This document shows positions 1-8,996 of a DNA stretch of 64,000 nucleotides, one piece after another (position 1 is the stretch's first letter; each line of letters opens with the position of its first letter). Location of the stretch: positions 9,651-73,650 of the forward strand of contig CAYPZI010000003.1 in NCBI GenBank assembly GCA_964415185.1, read 5' to 3'. The notes beneath the pieces are model-generated. The model saw only the letters and a list, made by a program, of their open reading frames with translations, ran no database searches and was not told the DNA's origin. The translations under genes were made by a program, and so were the position numbers. This DNA comes from CAYVBJ01 sp964415185. GTDB taxonomy: Bacteria; Bacteroidota; Rhodothermia; Balneolales; Balneolaceae.

Positions 1-1450
1 TCAATATAAGCGAACGGCGGTTACCCGTTTCTTCTATAACCAGGTATGGAATATCAATACGTTCACCCTGATATCTGCTGTAACCTAAAATCTGTTGCAC
101 AGGCGAAAGCCGGTAATCGGCAAACATCGTCCTTAATGGCGGAAGAGTGGTGGTGAGATTGGTTTCAATATCAAATATCGGGTGGGACTCTCTTTCGCCT
201 GTTTCCGGTATAATTCTTAAAAAAGATTGCGGCTGGCTTACCGTAAGAAATCCTGTATTGTTTTGTCCGGGCTCAAAATAACTTTGGGGTGTGGTAATAA
301 ACAGCGAAGAATGAGCCCCGGTCCATTCGTTAATTTTTTCGATCTCGGTTTCATTGTCAGGTAATCCGTGAATGACAATCGCATCGGGTTTGACAGATAG
401 ATCCGGTTCGCCTTCCATATAACTATTTGAACCATCCCATGTAAACTTATGAACAGTATAGGATTGATCCCTCTCTATCAAATTACTAACAGCACCCACA
501 TCCGGATGAATTTCGTAAGCCATATACCAGACTATGGTTTGATTGTCTTTTACATCAAGTGTAAAAAAAGAAACATTATTTTCTTCCGTCAGTTCTGATT
601 CAGAGAAGGGGACACGAATTTTATAATCTCTTATTCCCGGTTCTTCAAAATTCAGTTCAAAGCCTACTTCATGGCTCGACTGATTTTCTTCGAACCTTAT
701 TCTTTCAGATTGGATAACCTCATTATTTTCAAGAAGCTGAATTTCTTTTTCAGAATTTTCAAAACCATTTTGCTGAATTACAGCATTAACCACAATTTTT
801 GTATTGATGAAGACTTCGCCGGAAACATCAGGTTCGGATACAGCGATATCTTTGGCTGTAGTTGTGTCACCCACAGGCACGAAATAGAAAGGTATTTGTG
901 AATCCTGAGCTGTAAATACGGGTTCTGCGCCATGTGTAACAATTCCATCAGAAAAAACCAATGCTGCTACGGCTTCCGGAAATTCTTCTATCTGATGCCG
1001 GAATATACTGTTCAAATTGGTACGGCTTCCCCGGGCTGAAATATCAACATTTTCGGTCCTTTGAACAGAAGAATCAAACTTATAAACCAGGAAATTAAAA
1101 TCCTCTGAATTTTGGAAAAACTGAAATTCTCCGGTCAGCTTCCTGTAGTCATTCAAACCATCGTAATCACCCCTGTTAATGCTGACACTTTGGCTGTCAT
1201 CCAGATATACCAAAACGGCGGGTTTTTCGGTCCACGTTGATTCATTGATAAAAAGTGGATTCAACAGAAGGATTAGCAGAACAGTGAAGCTAACTCCTCT
1301 CAGAAGTATGAGGCTGTTCTTTTTAACCCGGCTTACTTTGGTTAAGTAACTATAGCTCCACCAGGAAATACCCAGTGATATCAAAAAGAATAGGAATATG
1401 ATATAAACGGGAATAACCGGTACAAATGCCTGGAAACCGGAACCATTCAT
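1..1450 (-). CDS. vWA-like membrane protein next to moxR (partial)
   Basis: This open reading frame starts with ATG at 1450 and runs off the left edge, giving about 483 residues without a stop. Two hydrophobic segments lie near the N-terminus (about residues 10-29 and 46-67). A MIDAS-like metal site follows: DDSQS at 84-88, a threonine at 144 and VFSDG at 165-169, which is the von Willebrand A pattern. The remainder looks like an exported beta-rich region. It begins 21 bases after the moxR stop on the same strand. MoxR ATPases are commonly paired with membrane vWA proteins, so a role as partner or substrate of that ATPase in the envelope is inferred. The usual DUF58 gene between the two is absent. 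The C-terminus is unseen, so the exact family is open. Confidence 0.8.
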   Translation of the reverse strand, partial: MNGSGFQAFVPVIPVYIIFLFFLISLGISWWSYSYLTKVSRVKKNSLILLRGVSFTVLLILLLNPLFINESTWTEKPAVLVYLDDSQSVSINRGDYDGLNDYRKLTGEFQFFQNSEDFNFLVYKFDSSVQRTENVDISARGSRTNLNSIFRHQIEEFPEAVAALVFSDGIVTHGAEPVFTAQDSQIPFYFVPVGDTTTAKDIAVSEPDVSGEVFINTKIVVNAVIQQNGFENSEKEIQLLENNEVIQSERIRFEENQSSHEVGFELNFEEPGIRDYKIRVPFSESELTEENNVSFFTLDVKDNQTIVWYMAYEIHPDVGAVSNLIERDQSYTVHKFTWDGSNSYMEGEPDLSVKPDAIVIHGLPDNETEIEKINEWTGAHSSLFITTPQSYFEPGQNNTGFLTVSQPQSFLRIIPETGERESHPIFDIETNLTTTLPPLRTMFADYRLSPVQQILGYSRYQGERIDIPYLVIEETGNRRSLIL

Positions 1451-1471
1451 AAATCATTGGGTTCTGAAGTT

Positions 1472-2464
1472 CTAAAGTGCATCAATCAATTTTTTTATGA
1501 CATTAACTGTGTCAATGCCCTCAGCCTCTGCTGCGTAGTTTGTTACGATCCTGTGCCTTAAAACAGGAACTGCTAAAGCTTCAATATCTTTTTCCGTAAC
1601 ATTAAATCTGCCACGCGACAATGCACGGGTTTTCGCCCCGAGAATCAAGTATTGTGAAGCTCGTGGCCCGGCTCCCCAGCTTAGATACTTATCCACAAAC
1701 TCAGGAGCTTCGGATGTACCGGGCCTTGTCATTGTAACCAGATGCACAGCCATATCCAAAACAGATTCAGGTACAGGCACCTCTCTAACAAGGTTCTGAA
1801 ACTCAAGAATCTGGTTTTTTTCAAGTACGGAATCAATTTTAACATCTTGTCTTGTGGTTGTCTGGCTTACAATTAATTTCTCTTCGTCAAGGCTTGGATA
1901 ATCTAACCAAAGGTTAAACATAAACCGGTCAAGCTGAGCTTCAGGCAGGGGATACGTACCTTCTTGCTCAATCGGGTTTTGTGTTGCCAGGACAAAAAAG
2001 GGTTCATCAAGCTTAAATGTTTGTCCTGCAGCCGTTACATGGTGTTCCTGCATGCCTTCCAGAAGAGCGGCCTGTGTCTTTGGAGGTGTTCTGTTGATCT
2101 CATCTGCGAGAATGATATTTGCAAAAATCGGCCCGTGAATGAACCGGAATGATTTCCTTCCGGTATCGGTATTGTTTTCAATCACTTCTGTTCCGGTGAT
2201 ATCACCCGGCATTAAATCGGGAGTAAACTGGATACGGTTGAACGACAGGTTTAAAGTCTGTGCAACAGTTCGTATGAGAAGTGTTTTTGCGAGGCCGGGT
2301 ACACCTACAAGTACACAATGCCCCCTGGAAAACAGTGATATTAACAAGTTATCAACAACTTCATGCTGTCCTATAACCGATTTGGATATTTCATCTTTAA
2401 TTTTTTGAAATGATTGAGTAAAAAAAGCCGCCGCTTCATCTGCTTTTTTGGGAATTGCCTGCAT
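1472..2464 (-). CDS. moxR: MoxR family AAA+ ATPase
   Basis: A 330-residue MoxR-type AAA+ ATPase, the usual length for the family. Visible motifs are Walker A GVPGLAKT at residues 54-61, Walker B IILADE at 117-122, the sensor-1 stretch ATQNP at 160-164 and the diagnostic EQEGTYPLPEAQLDRF just after it. MoxR proteins act as chaperone-like ATPases, often helping vWA partners mature or insert metal cofactors; the gene just downstream encodes such a partner. It follows a SurA-like foldase gene by 12 bases, so it is probably the sixth gene of a minus-strand run that begins with tdk. The family call is firm; the client is not known. Confidence 0.93.
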   Translation of the reverse strand: MQAIPKKADEAAAFFTQSFQKIKDEISKSVIGQHEVVDNLLISLFSRGHCVLVGVPGLAKTLLIRTVAQTLNLSFNRIQFTPDLMPGDITGTEVIENNTDTGRKSFRFIHGPIFANIILADEINRTPPKTQAALLEGMQEHHVTAAGQTFKLDEPFFVLATQNPIEQEGTYPLPEAQLDRFMFNLWLDYPSLDEEKLIVSQTTTRQDVKIDSVLEKNQILEFQNLVREVPVPESVLDMAVHLVTMTRPGTSEAPEFVDKYLSWGAGPRASQYLILGAKTRALSRGRFNVTEKDIEALAVPVLRHRIVTNYAAEAEGIDTVNVIKKLIDAL

Positions 2465-2476
2465 TCTTGTTACCGC

Positions 2477-3859
2477 TTAATTTGTTTTTGTTTGAGTTAA
2501 TAGCTCAGGTTTGTCAATTTTATATTCAATGTAAACCTGGCTTCGCAACTCTTTCATCCATTCTTCCATAACCCGTGCCTGTTTTTCACTTAAGGCAAAG
2601 TTTTTGATACGTTCATAATCATCCTTCAAATTAGCCTTGTGCTCGGAAATATGTTGATCCAGCCTCACAATCCTGAAGGCAACAGACTGGTTTCTTGTTT
2701 GTGGGTTAAAAGATCGCGGTTCTGAAATTTGGCCTTCGTCTTCAAGTAGTAACACTATTCTGTACATAGAAGGGTCGAGGGCACTGATAGGAAGAAGCCT
2801 TTCATTCGTTTGCGGATTGAAAAGCCGCCCGCCCGTTGATTTTGTGAAATCATCCTCGGAATATTTGACGGCCATTTCCCTGAAACTTTTATCGTGATTC
2901 AGCACACTGTCCCTGATTGCATTCAGCTTGTCAATTGCAGCTTGTTCGTCAAGTTCCTCATTGTCAATTTCAATAAGAATGTGATTGGTTTCAATATTAT
3001 CACCGATTCGCCGGTTTAGCCGTATCACATGAAATCCGAAACGTGTTTCAACTACCTGGGAAATTTCACCGGGTTCAAGAGCTGTTGCAGCAGCAGAATA
3101 GGGCGAGACAAGATCACTGATGGGCATCAAAGGTAACAAACCGCCACCCGGAGCAGAAGGCCCATCACTGTACTTTCTTGCCATCTCCTCGAAATTCTTC
3201 CCGTGCACGGTAACCGAATCCCTCAGTTGTGAAGCCAGTTCAAAAGCTTGCTGTTTCGCATCTTCAAGGGGATCCGGTATAGCAACAATTTGAGAAAGCG
3301 CAACCATTTCAGGAATCATGGGAATAGAATCACCGGGAATCCTGTTAAAAAATTCTTCAACTTCGGGGCGAGTAATATTGATTTCACGGCTTTTTGTGAT
3401 TCTGACCTGCTCCGTAACCATTTGTTCCCGGAACTGCTCTCTGAAATCTGCCTTGAGTTGAATAATGCTCTTGCCAAATGTCTCTTCAAGAGATCTCTCA
3501 CTGCCGGCCTGCCGGATGAGCTGTTGAATTCTTTGATCCATACGCCTGTTTACCTGTTCGTCTGTGACAATAACAGAATCCCTCTTTGCCTTTTCAAGCA
3601 AAACTTCATCATCAATTATGGATTCAAGAGCATCGAACCACAGTTCTTTAGAAAAGGGGATATCTTGGCCTGATAGCTCCTGTTGCCTTAAAAAATCAGC
3701 AATTTCCCTGTCTACTTCCGACTTTAGGATAATCCTGTCATTTACAATTGCAACTACTTTATCTGCAACTGTTTGGGCAGATAAATGAAGGGAAGTAATT
3801 GTAAATAGCAGTGTCAGAAAAAATAAAATTTTATTGGTGATGCGGTTTTTCTTATTCAT
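2477..3859 (-). CDS. surA: Periplasmic peptidyl-prolyl isomerase, SurA-like
   Basis: A 460-residue exported foldase. A signal peptide ends near residue 28 (LSAQ), followed by a SurA N-terminal chaperone region beginning VADKVVAIVNDRII. Two parvulin (PpiC) domains follow, at about 170-280 and 285-395. The first carries the ARKYSDGPSAPGGG and ETRFGFHVIRL signatures. SurA proteins chaperone outer-membrane beta-barrel proteins in the periplasm. The start codon overlaps the end of the upstream lipoprotein gene by 8 bases, which suggests coupled translation. It has the best match to full SurA architecture of three consecutive paralogues. The symbol is by architecture rather than proven orthology. 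Confidence 0.88.
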   Translation of the reverse strand: MNKKNRITNKILFFLTLLFTITSLHLSAQTVADKVVAIVNDRIILKSEVDREIADFLRQQELSGQDIPFSKELWFDALESIIDDEVLLEKAKRDSVIVTDEQVNRRMDQRIQQLIRQAGSERSLEETFGKSIIQLKADFREQFREQMVTEQVRITKSREINITRPEVEEFFNRIPGDSIPMIPEMVALSQIVAIPDPLEDAKQQAFELASQLRDSVTVHGKNFEEMARKYSDGPSAPGGGLLPLMPISDLVSPYSAAATALEPGEISQVVETRFGFHVIRLNRRIGDNIETNHILIEIDNEELDEQAAIDKLNAIRDSVLNHDKSFREMAVKYSEDDFTKSTGGRLFNPQTNERLLPISALDPSMYRIVLLLEDEGQISEPRSFNPQTRNQSVAFRIVRLDQHISEHKANLKDDYERIKNFALSEKQARVMEEWMKELRSQVYIEYKIDKPELLTQTKTN

Positions 3860-4757
3860 TAGATTTTTGGTTGTTGTAATTTTCGATTACTTCCTCAACG
3901 TATGTTTTTTCAATTTCATTATTTGCTTCTGCTTCAAGATATAGATTTCTGATGTGGGAACTAATAAACTTCCGGGTTTTTTCGAGATAAAGCCATTCTT
4001 CAATTTGTTCAACCAGCCAATCCAAATCAGGATGATCACCTTCCGCTTTTTCTTCTAACAACTGAACAAAGTGAAAGGCATTTCCGCTTCTTGCAATTGG
4101 AGATATTTCTGAGAGGCCTATAACTTTCAGGTAACGGTTCAGCATTTCGATATCACCTCCCGCCATGGATATGGGATAAAATCGTTGGGCATTTTTTAAT
4201 TGAATTTCAGGGTTAAGGCTGTATTTATTGGCAACATTCTCCCAGCTTTCACCATTCAGCAGAGCCCGCCGTGCTTCATCAGCTTCAGTCCGGGTTCTTG
4301 TTGAGAGGTGCCTGTAACGTACATGCTTTTCATTAAGTACAAACTGTTCTTTATTGGCCTGATAATAATTTTGGGCTTCATCCCTGCTAACACGAAACTG
4401 ATCACCAAATTGAGCAATAAGCATTTCTTTATATAAATCTTTTAAGAGCTCTTTTTTAAAAGACTCAAGCCTCAGTTCGTACTCTTCACTAAGATGAACC
4501 CTGTTTTTATACGCCTCATTTTCGATTATTTTGTTCTCAGCCCATTGGTCTCTGTACTTTTCCAAAACCCTTGCTGAATCCTGCTTCAAAAGAAAGGAGG
4601 GAACTTCACTCATTGCTTTTTCAATGGTTAATTCTTCTGAACCAACTTTTGCCAACACATTTTCAGGTAAAGAGCCGGAACTTTTCCCACATCCGCTTAA
4701 GGGTAAATAGACCACAAAAATAATAAGTAAAATTTTTAAACAGTTGCTATTCAACAT
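3852..4757 (-). CDS. SurA/PpiC-like lipoprotein
   Basis: A 301-residue lipoprotein. The signal peptide ends in lipobox LSGC with the acylated cysteine at residue 23. The body resembles a SurA/PpiC N-terminal helical region followed by one weak parvulin-like segment (RYRHLSTRTRTEADEARR, then ANKYSLNPE). The canonical GG and GFH signatures of active parvulins are poor or missing, so it may be a chaperone without isomerase activity. It is tethered to a membrane and sits between two double-parvulin proteins, 12 bases after the upstream gene and overlapping the downstream one. That arrangement suggests the three work together on outer-membrane protein folding. Confidence 0.75.
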   Translation of the reverse strand: MLNSNCLKILLIIFVVYLPLSGCGKSSGSLPENVLAKVGSEELTIEKAMSEVPSFLLKQDSARVLEKYRDQWAENKIIENEAYKNRVHLSEEYELRLESFKKELLKDLYKEMLIAQFGDQFRVSRDEAQNYYQANKEQFVLNEKHVRYRHLSTRTRTEADEARRALLNGESWENVANKYSLNPEIQLKNAQRFYPISMAGGDIEMLNRYLKVIGLSEISPIARSGNAFHFVQLLEEKAEGDHPDLDWLVEQIEEWLYLEKTRKFISSHIRNLYLEAEANNEIEKTYVEEVIENYNNQKSNE

Positions 4758-4769
4758 GTTGTTTATATA

Positions 4770-6341
4770 TTATTCATGATAAACACTGACTTTATACTTT
4801 TTTCGCAACTGTTCAAGGTATTCCTGCTCTCTTTTTTCAAAATCATTACCCGCAGAAGTTGAATCTGTATTTGACCTGTTCCATATATAATCGTTGCTTA
4901 ATTTAAATACAATCAGCCCATCCCGAAAATGATTGATTTGCTTGTTAAACCCGGGATTTTGTTTTACCGTAAACGAAACAAGATGTGATTCCAGAACAGA
5001 TTTTTGGAATTCCTCAAACCATGCAGTTGGAACCTTTTCAGCGTCAGCGTTTGGATGGTTTTCTAAGAGCCAATCAAAATATAAACGAGAATCAAAGGAG
5101 TTACCATCAAATTGAAATAAAATCCTGTTTTCCAGCGAGTCGGGAAGTGTAATATTTTCCAAATCCGTTTCACCAGATGCTGCAAAAAACCGGTTTAATG
5201 CATTTATCCCGGAAATATTTATTTCAAGATTTCCAACTTGACTGATAAAATTGAGAACAGCCGGCTTATCGATTTTGTAAGTTGACGTATTCTTAAACTT
5301 TTCCTCAAGGTACATCTCTTTTTCACTTTCGGAGCTGAAATTTCTGACAGAATCAACACGGAAAATATGATATCCATACCCGGTTAGAATGGGCTCCGAA
5401 TAGGTTGAAGTTGTATCAAGGGTAAATACGGCATCAATAAACGACTCATCATATTGTGAACCATAGCCTGTCCAGCCTATGTTTCCGGAACGGTTTCTCG
5501 ACATTCCGTCCTCGGTAAATGAAAGAACCACAGAATTCCAGCTTTCACCATTATTGAGGGCCTGCAAGGCCTGTTTTATTTTTTCCTCACCTTCACCTGA
5601 ATTTCCTTTTCTTACAAAAATATGGCTAATAAAACGTTCCGGAGTACGGGGCCTTTTATCCTGCACATAGATCAAATGATATCCGAACCGTGTTCTCACA
5701 GGAGTTGAGATTTCACCCGGTTCAAGATTGTAGATCGTATCTTCAAACGGTTTTACAACACTGCCGGCAGTAATCCATGGCAATTGCCCGCCCGCATACC
5801 TGTCTTTCAAAAAAGTGGAATATTTTTGATTTAAATTATCGAGGGAAACACCGTCAGAAAATTCTTTCTTCGCGCTTATAAGGGTATCATAAGCATAAAG
5901 TGTATCGGAAGGTGCCGGGTTTTGGGGTAAATTTTGAAGAATGTGAAAAGATTTGATTTCATATTCAAAACGCTCTTTGTACTGTTGAAACAAACTGTCG
6001 CGTAATTTATGATCAATCCAATATGAATAGGCAGCCTCTCTTGCAAACAGGTTCAGTTCGTCTTTCAATTCCGGTGAATGATGTAAATCATTTTTTATTC
6101 CTTCCTTAAGTTTTAACTGATAATTAACAAAAAGCGGTAGAAAGTCTCTGAGTTCCTGATCAGAATAGGAGGGCGCTACAGATTGCATTTCATAAAATGA
6201 TTTCAAATCACTCAGATAAAATTTATCGCCATCAATTACTGCAATTAAAGTATCCTTGGCAGACACATTTTGAGCATGGGATTCTGAAGACAATAGCAGA
6301 ATCAAAAAAATGAGTGGGAAGATATAAATGGATCGGTTCAA
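4770..6341 (-). CDS. Periplasmic peptidyl-prolyl isomerase with two parvulin domains
   Basis: An exported foldase of about 523 residues from the start chosen here. Two PpiC domains are visible. The first has KYSTFLKDRYAGGQLPW then RTRFGYHLIYVQ; the second has SRNRSGNIGWTGYGSQYD then LTGYGYHIFRVD. The C-terminal third is not recognised. No ATG lies near the N-terminus. The frame is open back to a TTG at 6389, but the TTG at 6341 puts a clean signal peptide (NRSIYIFPLIFLILLLSS) at the very N-terminus, so I prefer it; 6389 is the alternative. It is the first of three adjacent folding factors and lies 82 bases after the nucleoside transporter gene. Confidence 0.85.
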   Translation of the reverse strand: MNRSIYIFPLIFLILLLSSESHAQNVSAKDTLIAVIDGDKFYLSDLKSFYEMQSVAPSYSDQELRDFLPLFVNYQLKLKEGIKNDLHHSPELKDELNLFAREAAYSYWIDHKLRDSLFQQYKERFEYEIKSFHILQNLPQNPAPSDTLYAYDTLISAKKEFSDGVSLDNLNQKYSTFLKDRYAGGQLPWITAGSVVKPFEDTIYNLEPGEISTPVRTRFGYHLIYVQDKRPRTPERFISHIFVRKGNSGEGEEKIKQALQALNNGESWNSVVLSFTEDGMSRNRSGNIGWTGYGSQYDESFIDAVFTLDTTSTYSEPILTGYGYHIFRVDSVRNFSSESEKEMYLEEKFKNTSTYKIDKPAVLNFISQVGNLEINISGINALNRFFAASGETDLENITLPDSLENRILFQFDGNSFDSRLYFDWLLENHPNADAEKVPTAWFEEFQKSVLESHLVSFTVKQNPGFNKQINHFRDGLIVFKLSNDYIWNRSNTDSTSAGNDFEKREQEYLEQLRKKYKVSVYHE

Positions 6342-6423
6342 GCCTGTAGAAATTTTGAATAGTGAATAGTTACCAAAGATTGCTAACAAGAGTCAATAAT
6401 ACAAAAAATGTGTCAATTATCAT

Positions 6424-7764
6424 TCAAAAAAGCATTCCTGCGATTGTAGCTGTCATCAGATTTGCCATGGTTCCTGCAAATACAGCGATCAGTCCGAACC
6501 GGGCCAGGTCTGATTTTCTGTTTGGTGCAATTCCGCCTATACCACCGATTTGAATGGCAATAGATGCAAAGTTTGCAAATCCACATAGAGCAAAAGTTGC
6601 CATTGTTATTGTTTTTGGTGTGAGAGTTGCTTGTGACACCATTTCCGAGAGCTGCAAATATGCAACAAATTCATTGAGAACTACTTTTGTCCCAATCAGC
6701 GATCCCATGTTAACTGCATCTGCCCAGGGCACACCAACGATAAAAGCTACGGGTGCGAGTAACCATCCGAGAATTGTTTCGATTCTCAGTTCTGAATCGG
6801 GCAGCATACTGTTTATACCTGTTAAATCGCCAAAATAGGAGAGGAAATAATTTCCCATTGCCAATAATGCAATGAATGCCAGTAACATAGCACCAACATT
6901 TGCAGCTAATTTTAAACCTACTGCTGCGCCGCTCGCCGCTGCATCAATTCCATTTGCATCTTTTTTTTCAATTGAAATCTTAATATCCTCTTCTTTTCCC
7001 ATTGTTTCGGGCTCTTCCGTTTCCGGGTAGAGTATTTTTGCAATAACCAAAGCGGCAGGAGCAGCCATCAGGCTTGCGCCCAGAAGCTGCTCGGCAAACA
7101 TTTGCCGCCCGACATCAAGTGTAACTCCCTGTGCAAGAGAATATGAATTTCCAAGCATCTGAACATACGCTGCCATTACACCGCCGGCTATGGTAGCCAT
7201 ACCACCGGTCATCACTGCAAGAAGTTCAGATTGCGTCATATTTTTGATATACGGCTTTACAACCAGGGGAGCTTCTGTCTGACCTACAAAGATATTTGAA
7301 ATTACAGAAAGTGATTCTGCCCCCGAAGTGCCCAGTATTTTTTGTACAAATACTGCGATATACTTCACAACTCTCTGAAGAATGCCGTAGTGATAAAGAA
7401 TAGTGGTGAGCGAGGCAAAAAAGATAATAGTCGGTAAAACCTGGAACGCAAAAAAATGGCCCAGGCTTCCTTCCATTCCGGGGCTCTTCGCAAGGTCACC
7501 GAAAATAAATTCAGCTCCTTCGGTTGTAAAGTCCAGTACGATAACAAAAAACGATGAAATCCAGCTAAAAAATAATTTGGGCCAGCCAAGAGGGGCGAAC
7601 GTGTCGGCCATTTGCGAACCTTTAAGAATAAAGATGGCGAGGATTAATTGTAAGCCCAATCCCCCTGTAACCAGTTTCCAATTGATTGCTTTCCGGTTTT
7701 TACTGAAAGCTATCACAATGATAAGAATGACTGCCATACCAATCACTCCGCGAAGTATGTCCAT
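6424..7764 (-). CDS. nupC: NupC/CNT family nucleoside transporter
   Basis: A 446-residue inner-membrane protein with many hydrophobic segments. The concentrative nucleoside transporter core includes the GQTEAPLVVKPYI motif, an AYVQMLG segment and a hydrophobic C-terminal gate and transport region. CNT proteins import nucleosides with H+ or Na+. A charged cytoplasmic-type loop (EEPETMGKEEDIKISIEKKD) divides the middle. Its ATG overlaps the tdk stop by one base (TAATG), so the two are translationally coupled. That pairing makes sense: uptake of thymidine followed by its phosphorylation. The family is clear; the exact substrate range is inferred from the neighbour. Confidence 0.92.
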   Translation of the reverse strand: MDILRGVIGMAVILIIVIAFSKNRKAINWKLVTGGLGLQLILAIFILKGSQMADTFAPLGWPKLFFSWISSFFVIVLDFTTEGAEFIFGDLAKSPGMEGSLGHFFAFQVLPTIIFFASLTTILYHYGILQRVVKYIAVFVQKILGTSGAESLSVISNIFVGQTEAPLVVKPYIKNMTQSELLAVMTGGMATIAGGVMAAYVQMLGNSYSLAQGVTLDVGRQMFAEQLLGASLMAAPAALVIAKILYPETEEPETMGKEEDIKISIEKKDANGIDAAASGAAVGLKLAANVGAMLLAFIALLAMGNYFLSYFGDLTGINSMLPDSELRIETILGWLLAPVAFIVGVPWADAVNMGSLIGTKVVLNEFVAYLQLSEMVSQATLTPKTITMATFALCGFANFASIAIQIGGIGGIAPNRKSDLARFGLIAVFAGTMANLMTATIAGMLF

Positions 7765-8414
7765 TAATTCTCCTTTTTTTGTTCGTTTATAGTATCAGCA
7801 GCCTGCTCAGTTAAAAAGCTTTCTACTGGCTTTCCTTTCTTAACATCCGATGGAGGGCGAAAACAGTGACGGGCCCTCGGCTCATAGGATTCGTTTTCAC
7901 CAACAAGTACTCTATCTGAGCTGTCAACAATTCGCTGGGAATAACTGGCCATCATTCCGCTTTCAGCGCAAATAGCGTGTAATTTCGTGACATATTCGGC
8001 AATTGCGAGTAGTTGCGGCATCGGTTCGAAAGGTTTTCCCAGGTAATCCATATCGAGGCCGGCAATAATAACCCGTTTTCCATCATTGGCCAGCGTATTG
8101 GCAACATCAATTAGCCTGTTATCAAAAAATTGTGCCTCATCAATACAAACAACCCGGGCATCTGATGTTAGTAATACAATCTGGTCGGCAGTGTTCACCC
8201 TGATGCCTGGCAGCGATGTCTCATTGTGTGATACAACCTCAGATTCACTGTAACGGGTATCCGTTACGGGTTTAACAATTAATACTTTTTGTCCGGCTAT
8301 CTGTGCTCTTCGGGCTCTTCTGATCAGCTCTTCTGTTTTACCGCTGAACATACCACCGCATACAACTTCAATCCAGCCGACATGCTTCGGAATAAACCAT
8401 GGTTCATTTATCAT
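7764..8414 (-). CDS. tdk: Thymidine kinase
   Basis: A 216-residue type II thymidine kinase that phosphorylates thymidine in the salvage pathway. The P-loop GGMFSGKT lies at residues 20-27, DEAQFF starts at 92, and the lasso-region SYEPRARHC lies near the C-terminus. The zinc ribbon of the family normally has four cysteines; here only Cys149 (CAES) and Cys184 (RHC) are visible, with Ser152 and Ala181 in the other expected places. The site is therefore probably degenerate, as I recall for some Bacteroidota enzymes. The start is ATG at 8414. It overlaps the nucleoside transporter gene by one base and is the likely head of the minus-strand run. Confidence 0.94.
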   Translation of the reverse strand: MINEPWFIPKHVGWIEVVCGGMFSGKTEELIRRARRAQIAGQKVLIVKPVTDTRYSESEVVSHNETSLPGIRVNTADQIVLLTSDARVVCIDEAQFFDNRLIDVANTLANDGKRVIIAGLDMDYLGKPFEPMPQLLAIAEYVTKLHAICAESGMMASYSQRIVDSSDRVLVGENESYEPRARHCFRPPSDVKKGKPVESFLTEQAADTINEQKKEN

Positions 8415-8504
8415 TCATCCGCAAATTTGAAAAATCATGTCAATTAATTTGGATTAGCCTTGAATATATCCCTGAAGGTTTAAAAGAAAAAATTTACTTC
8501 TTTT

Positions 8505-8996
8505 TTAACGGAGCCAGTGTACAAGAAAGTCATACATTTTTTTTGCATTACGTATATCAAGCGGCACCACTTGCTCCGATATCTCATTAAAATAGAACCA
8601 CTGGCCTGATTTGTTTTTCAACCTGATACATCTATCTGATCGAACTATATCATTATAGATGGTTTTGTTTGGCAATTCTGAAATTTCAACTTTTTCAATT
8701 TTTGAAAGATCGATTTCGCCTTCAGCTACTTTCCGGTCTTTTCTGAAAAATTTGACATTCAGATTCATCTCATTGGCAAAACACTCAATCCTGGTCTTGC
8801 CTTCATATAATTTGACCGACCCGATCAAAAAAACAATAAAAAATATAAAAGAACTAAGCTGCAGATAGCCTCCTGTAAGTATATTACCCGATTTGAAATA
8901 GAGGGCAAAGCAGGAAATTGCCAAAATACCACTCACAATTGTCAGCGGTTTCCAAAATTTTGAAAATTTTTCTTGCACAGTTATCGAATTATTCAA
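8505..8996 (-). CDS. Two-TM membrane protein, possible PH-like domain
   Basis: A 163-residue protein not recognised by name. Two hydrophobic segments (about residues 18-34 and 42-62) form a hairpin near the N-terminus. A soluble C-terminal domain follows with alternating strands (IEKVEISELPNK, RCIRLKNKSGQWFYF) and a final helix, a layout seen in bacterial PH-like membrane proteins. No ATG fits; the frame opens just after a stop and the TTG at 8996 overlaps the TGA of the upstream PLP-enzyme gene, suggesting coupled translation. The 90 bases between it and tdk hold only an imperfect A/T-rich dyad. Confidence 0.6.
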   Translation of the reverse strand: MNNSITVQEKFSKFWKPLTIVSGILAISCFALYFKSGNILTGGYLQLSSFIFFIVFLIGSVKLYEGKTRIECFANEMNLNVKFFRKDRKVAEGEIDLSKIEKVEISELPNKTIYNDIVRSDRCIRLKNKSGQWFYFNEISEQVVPLDIRNAKKMYDFLVHWLR

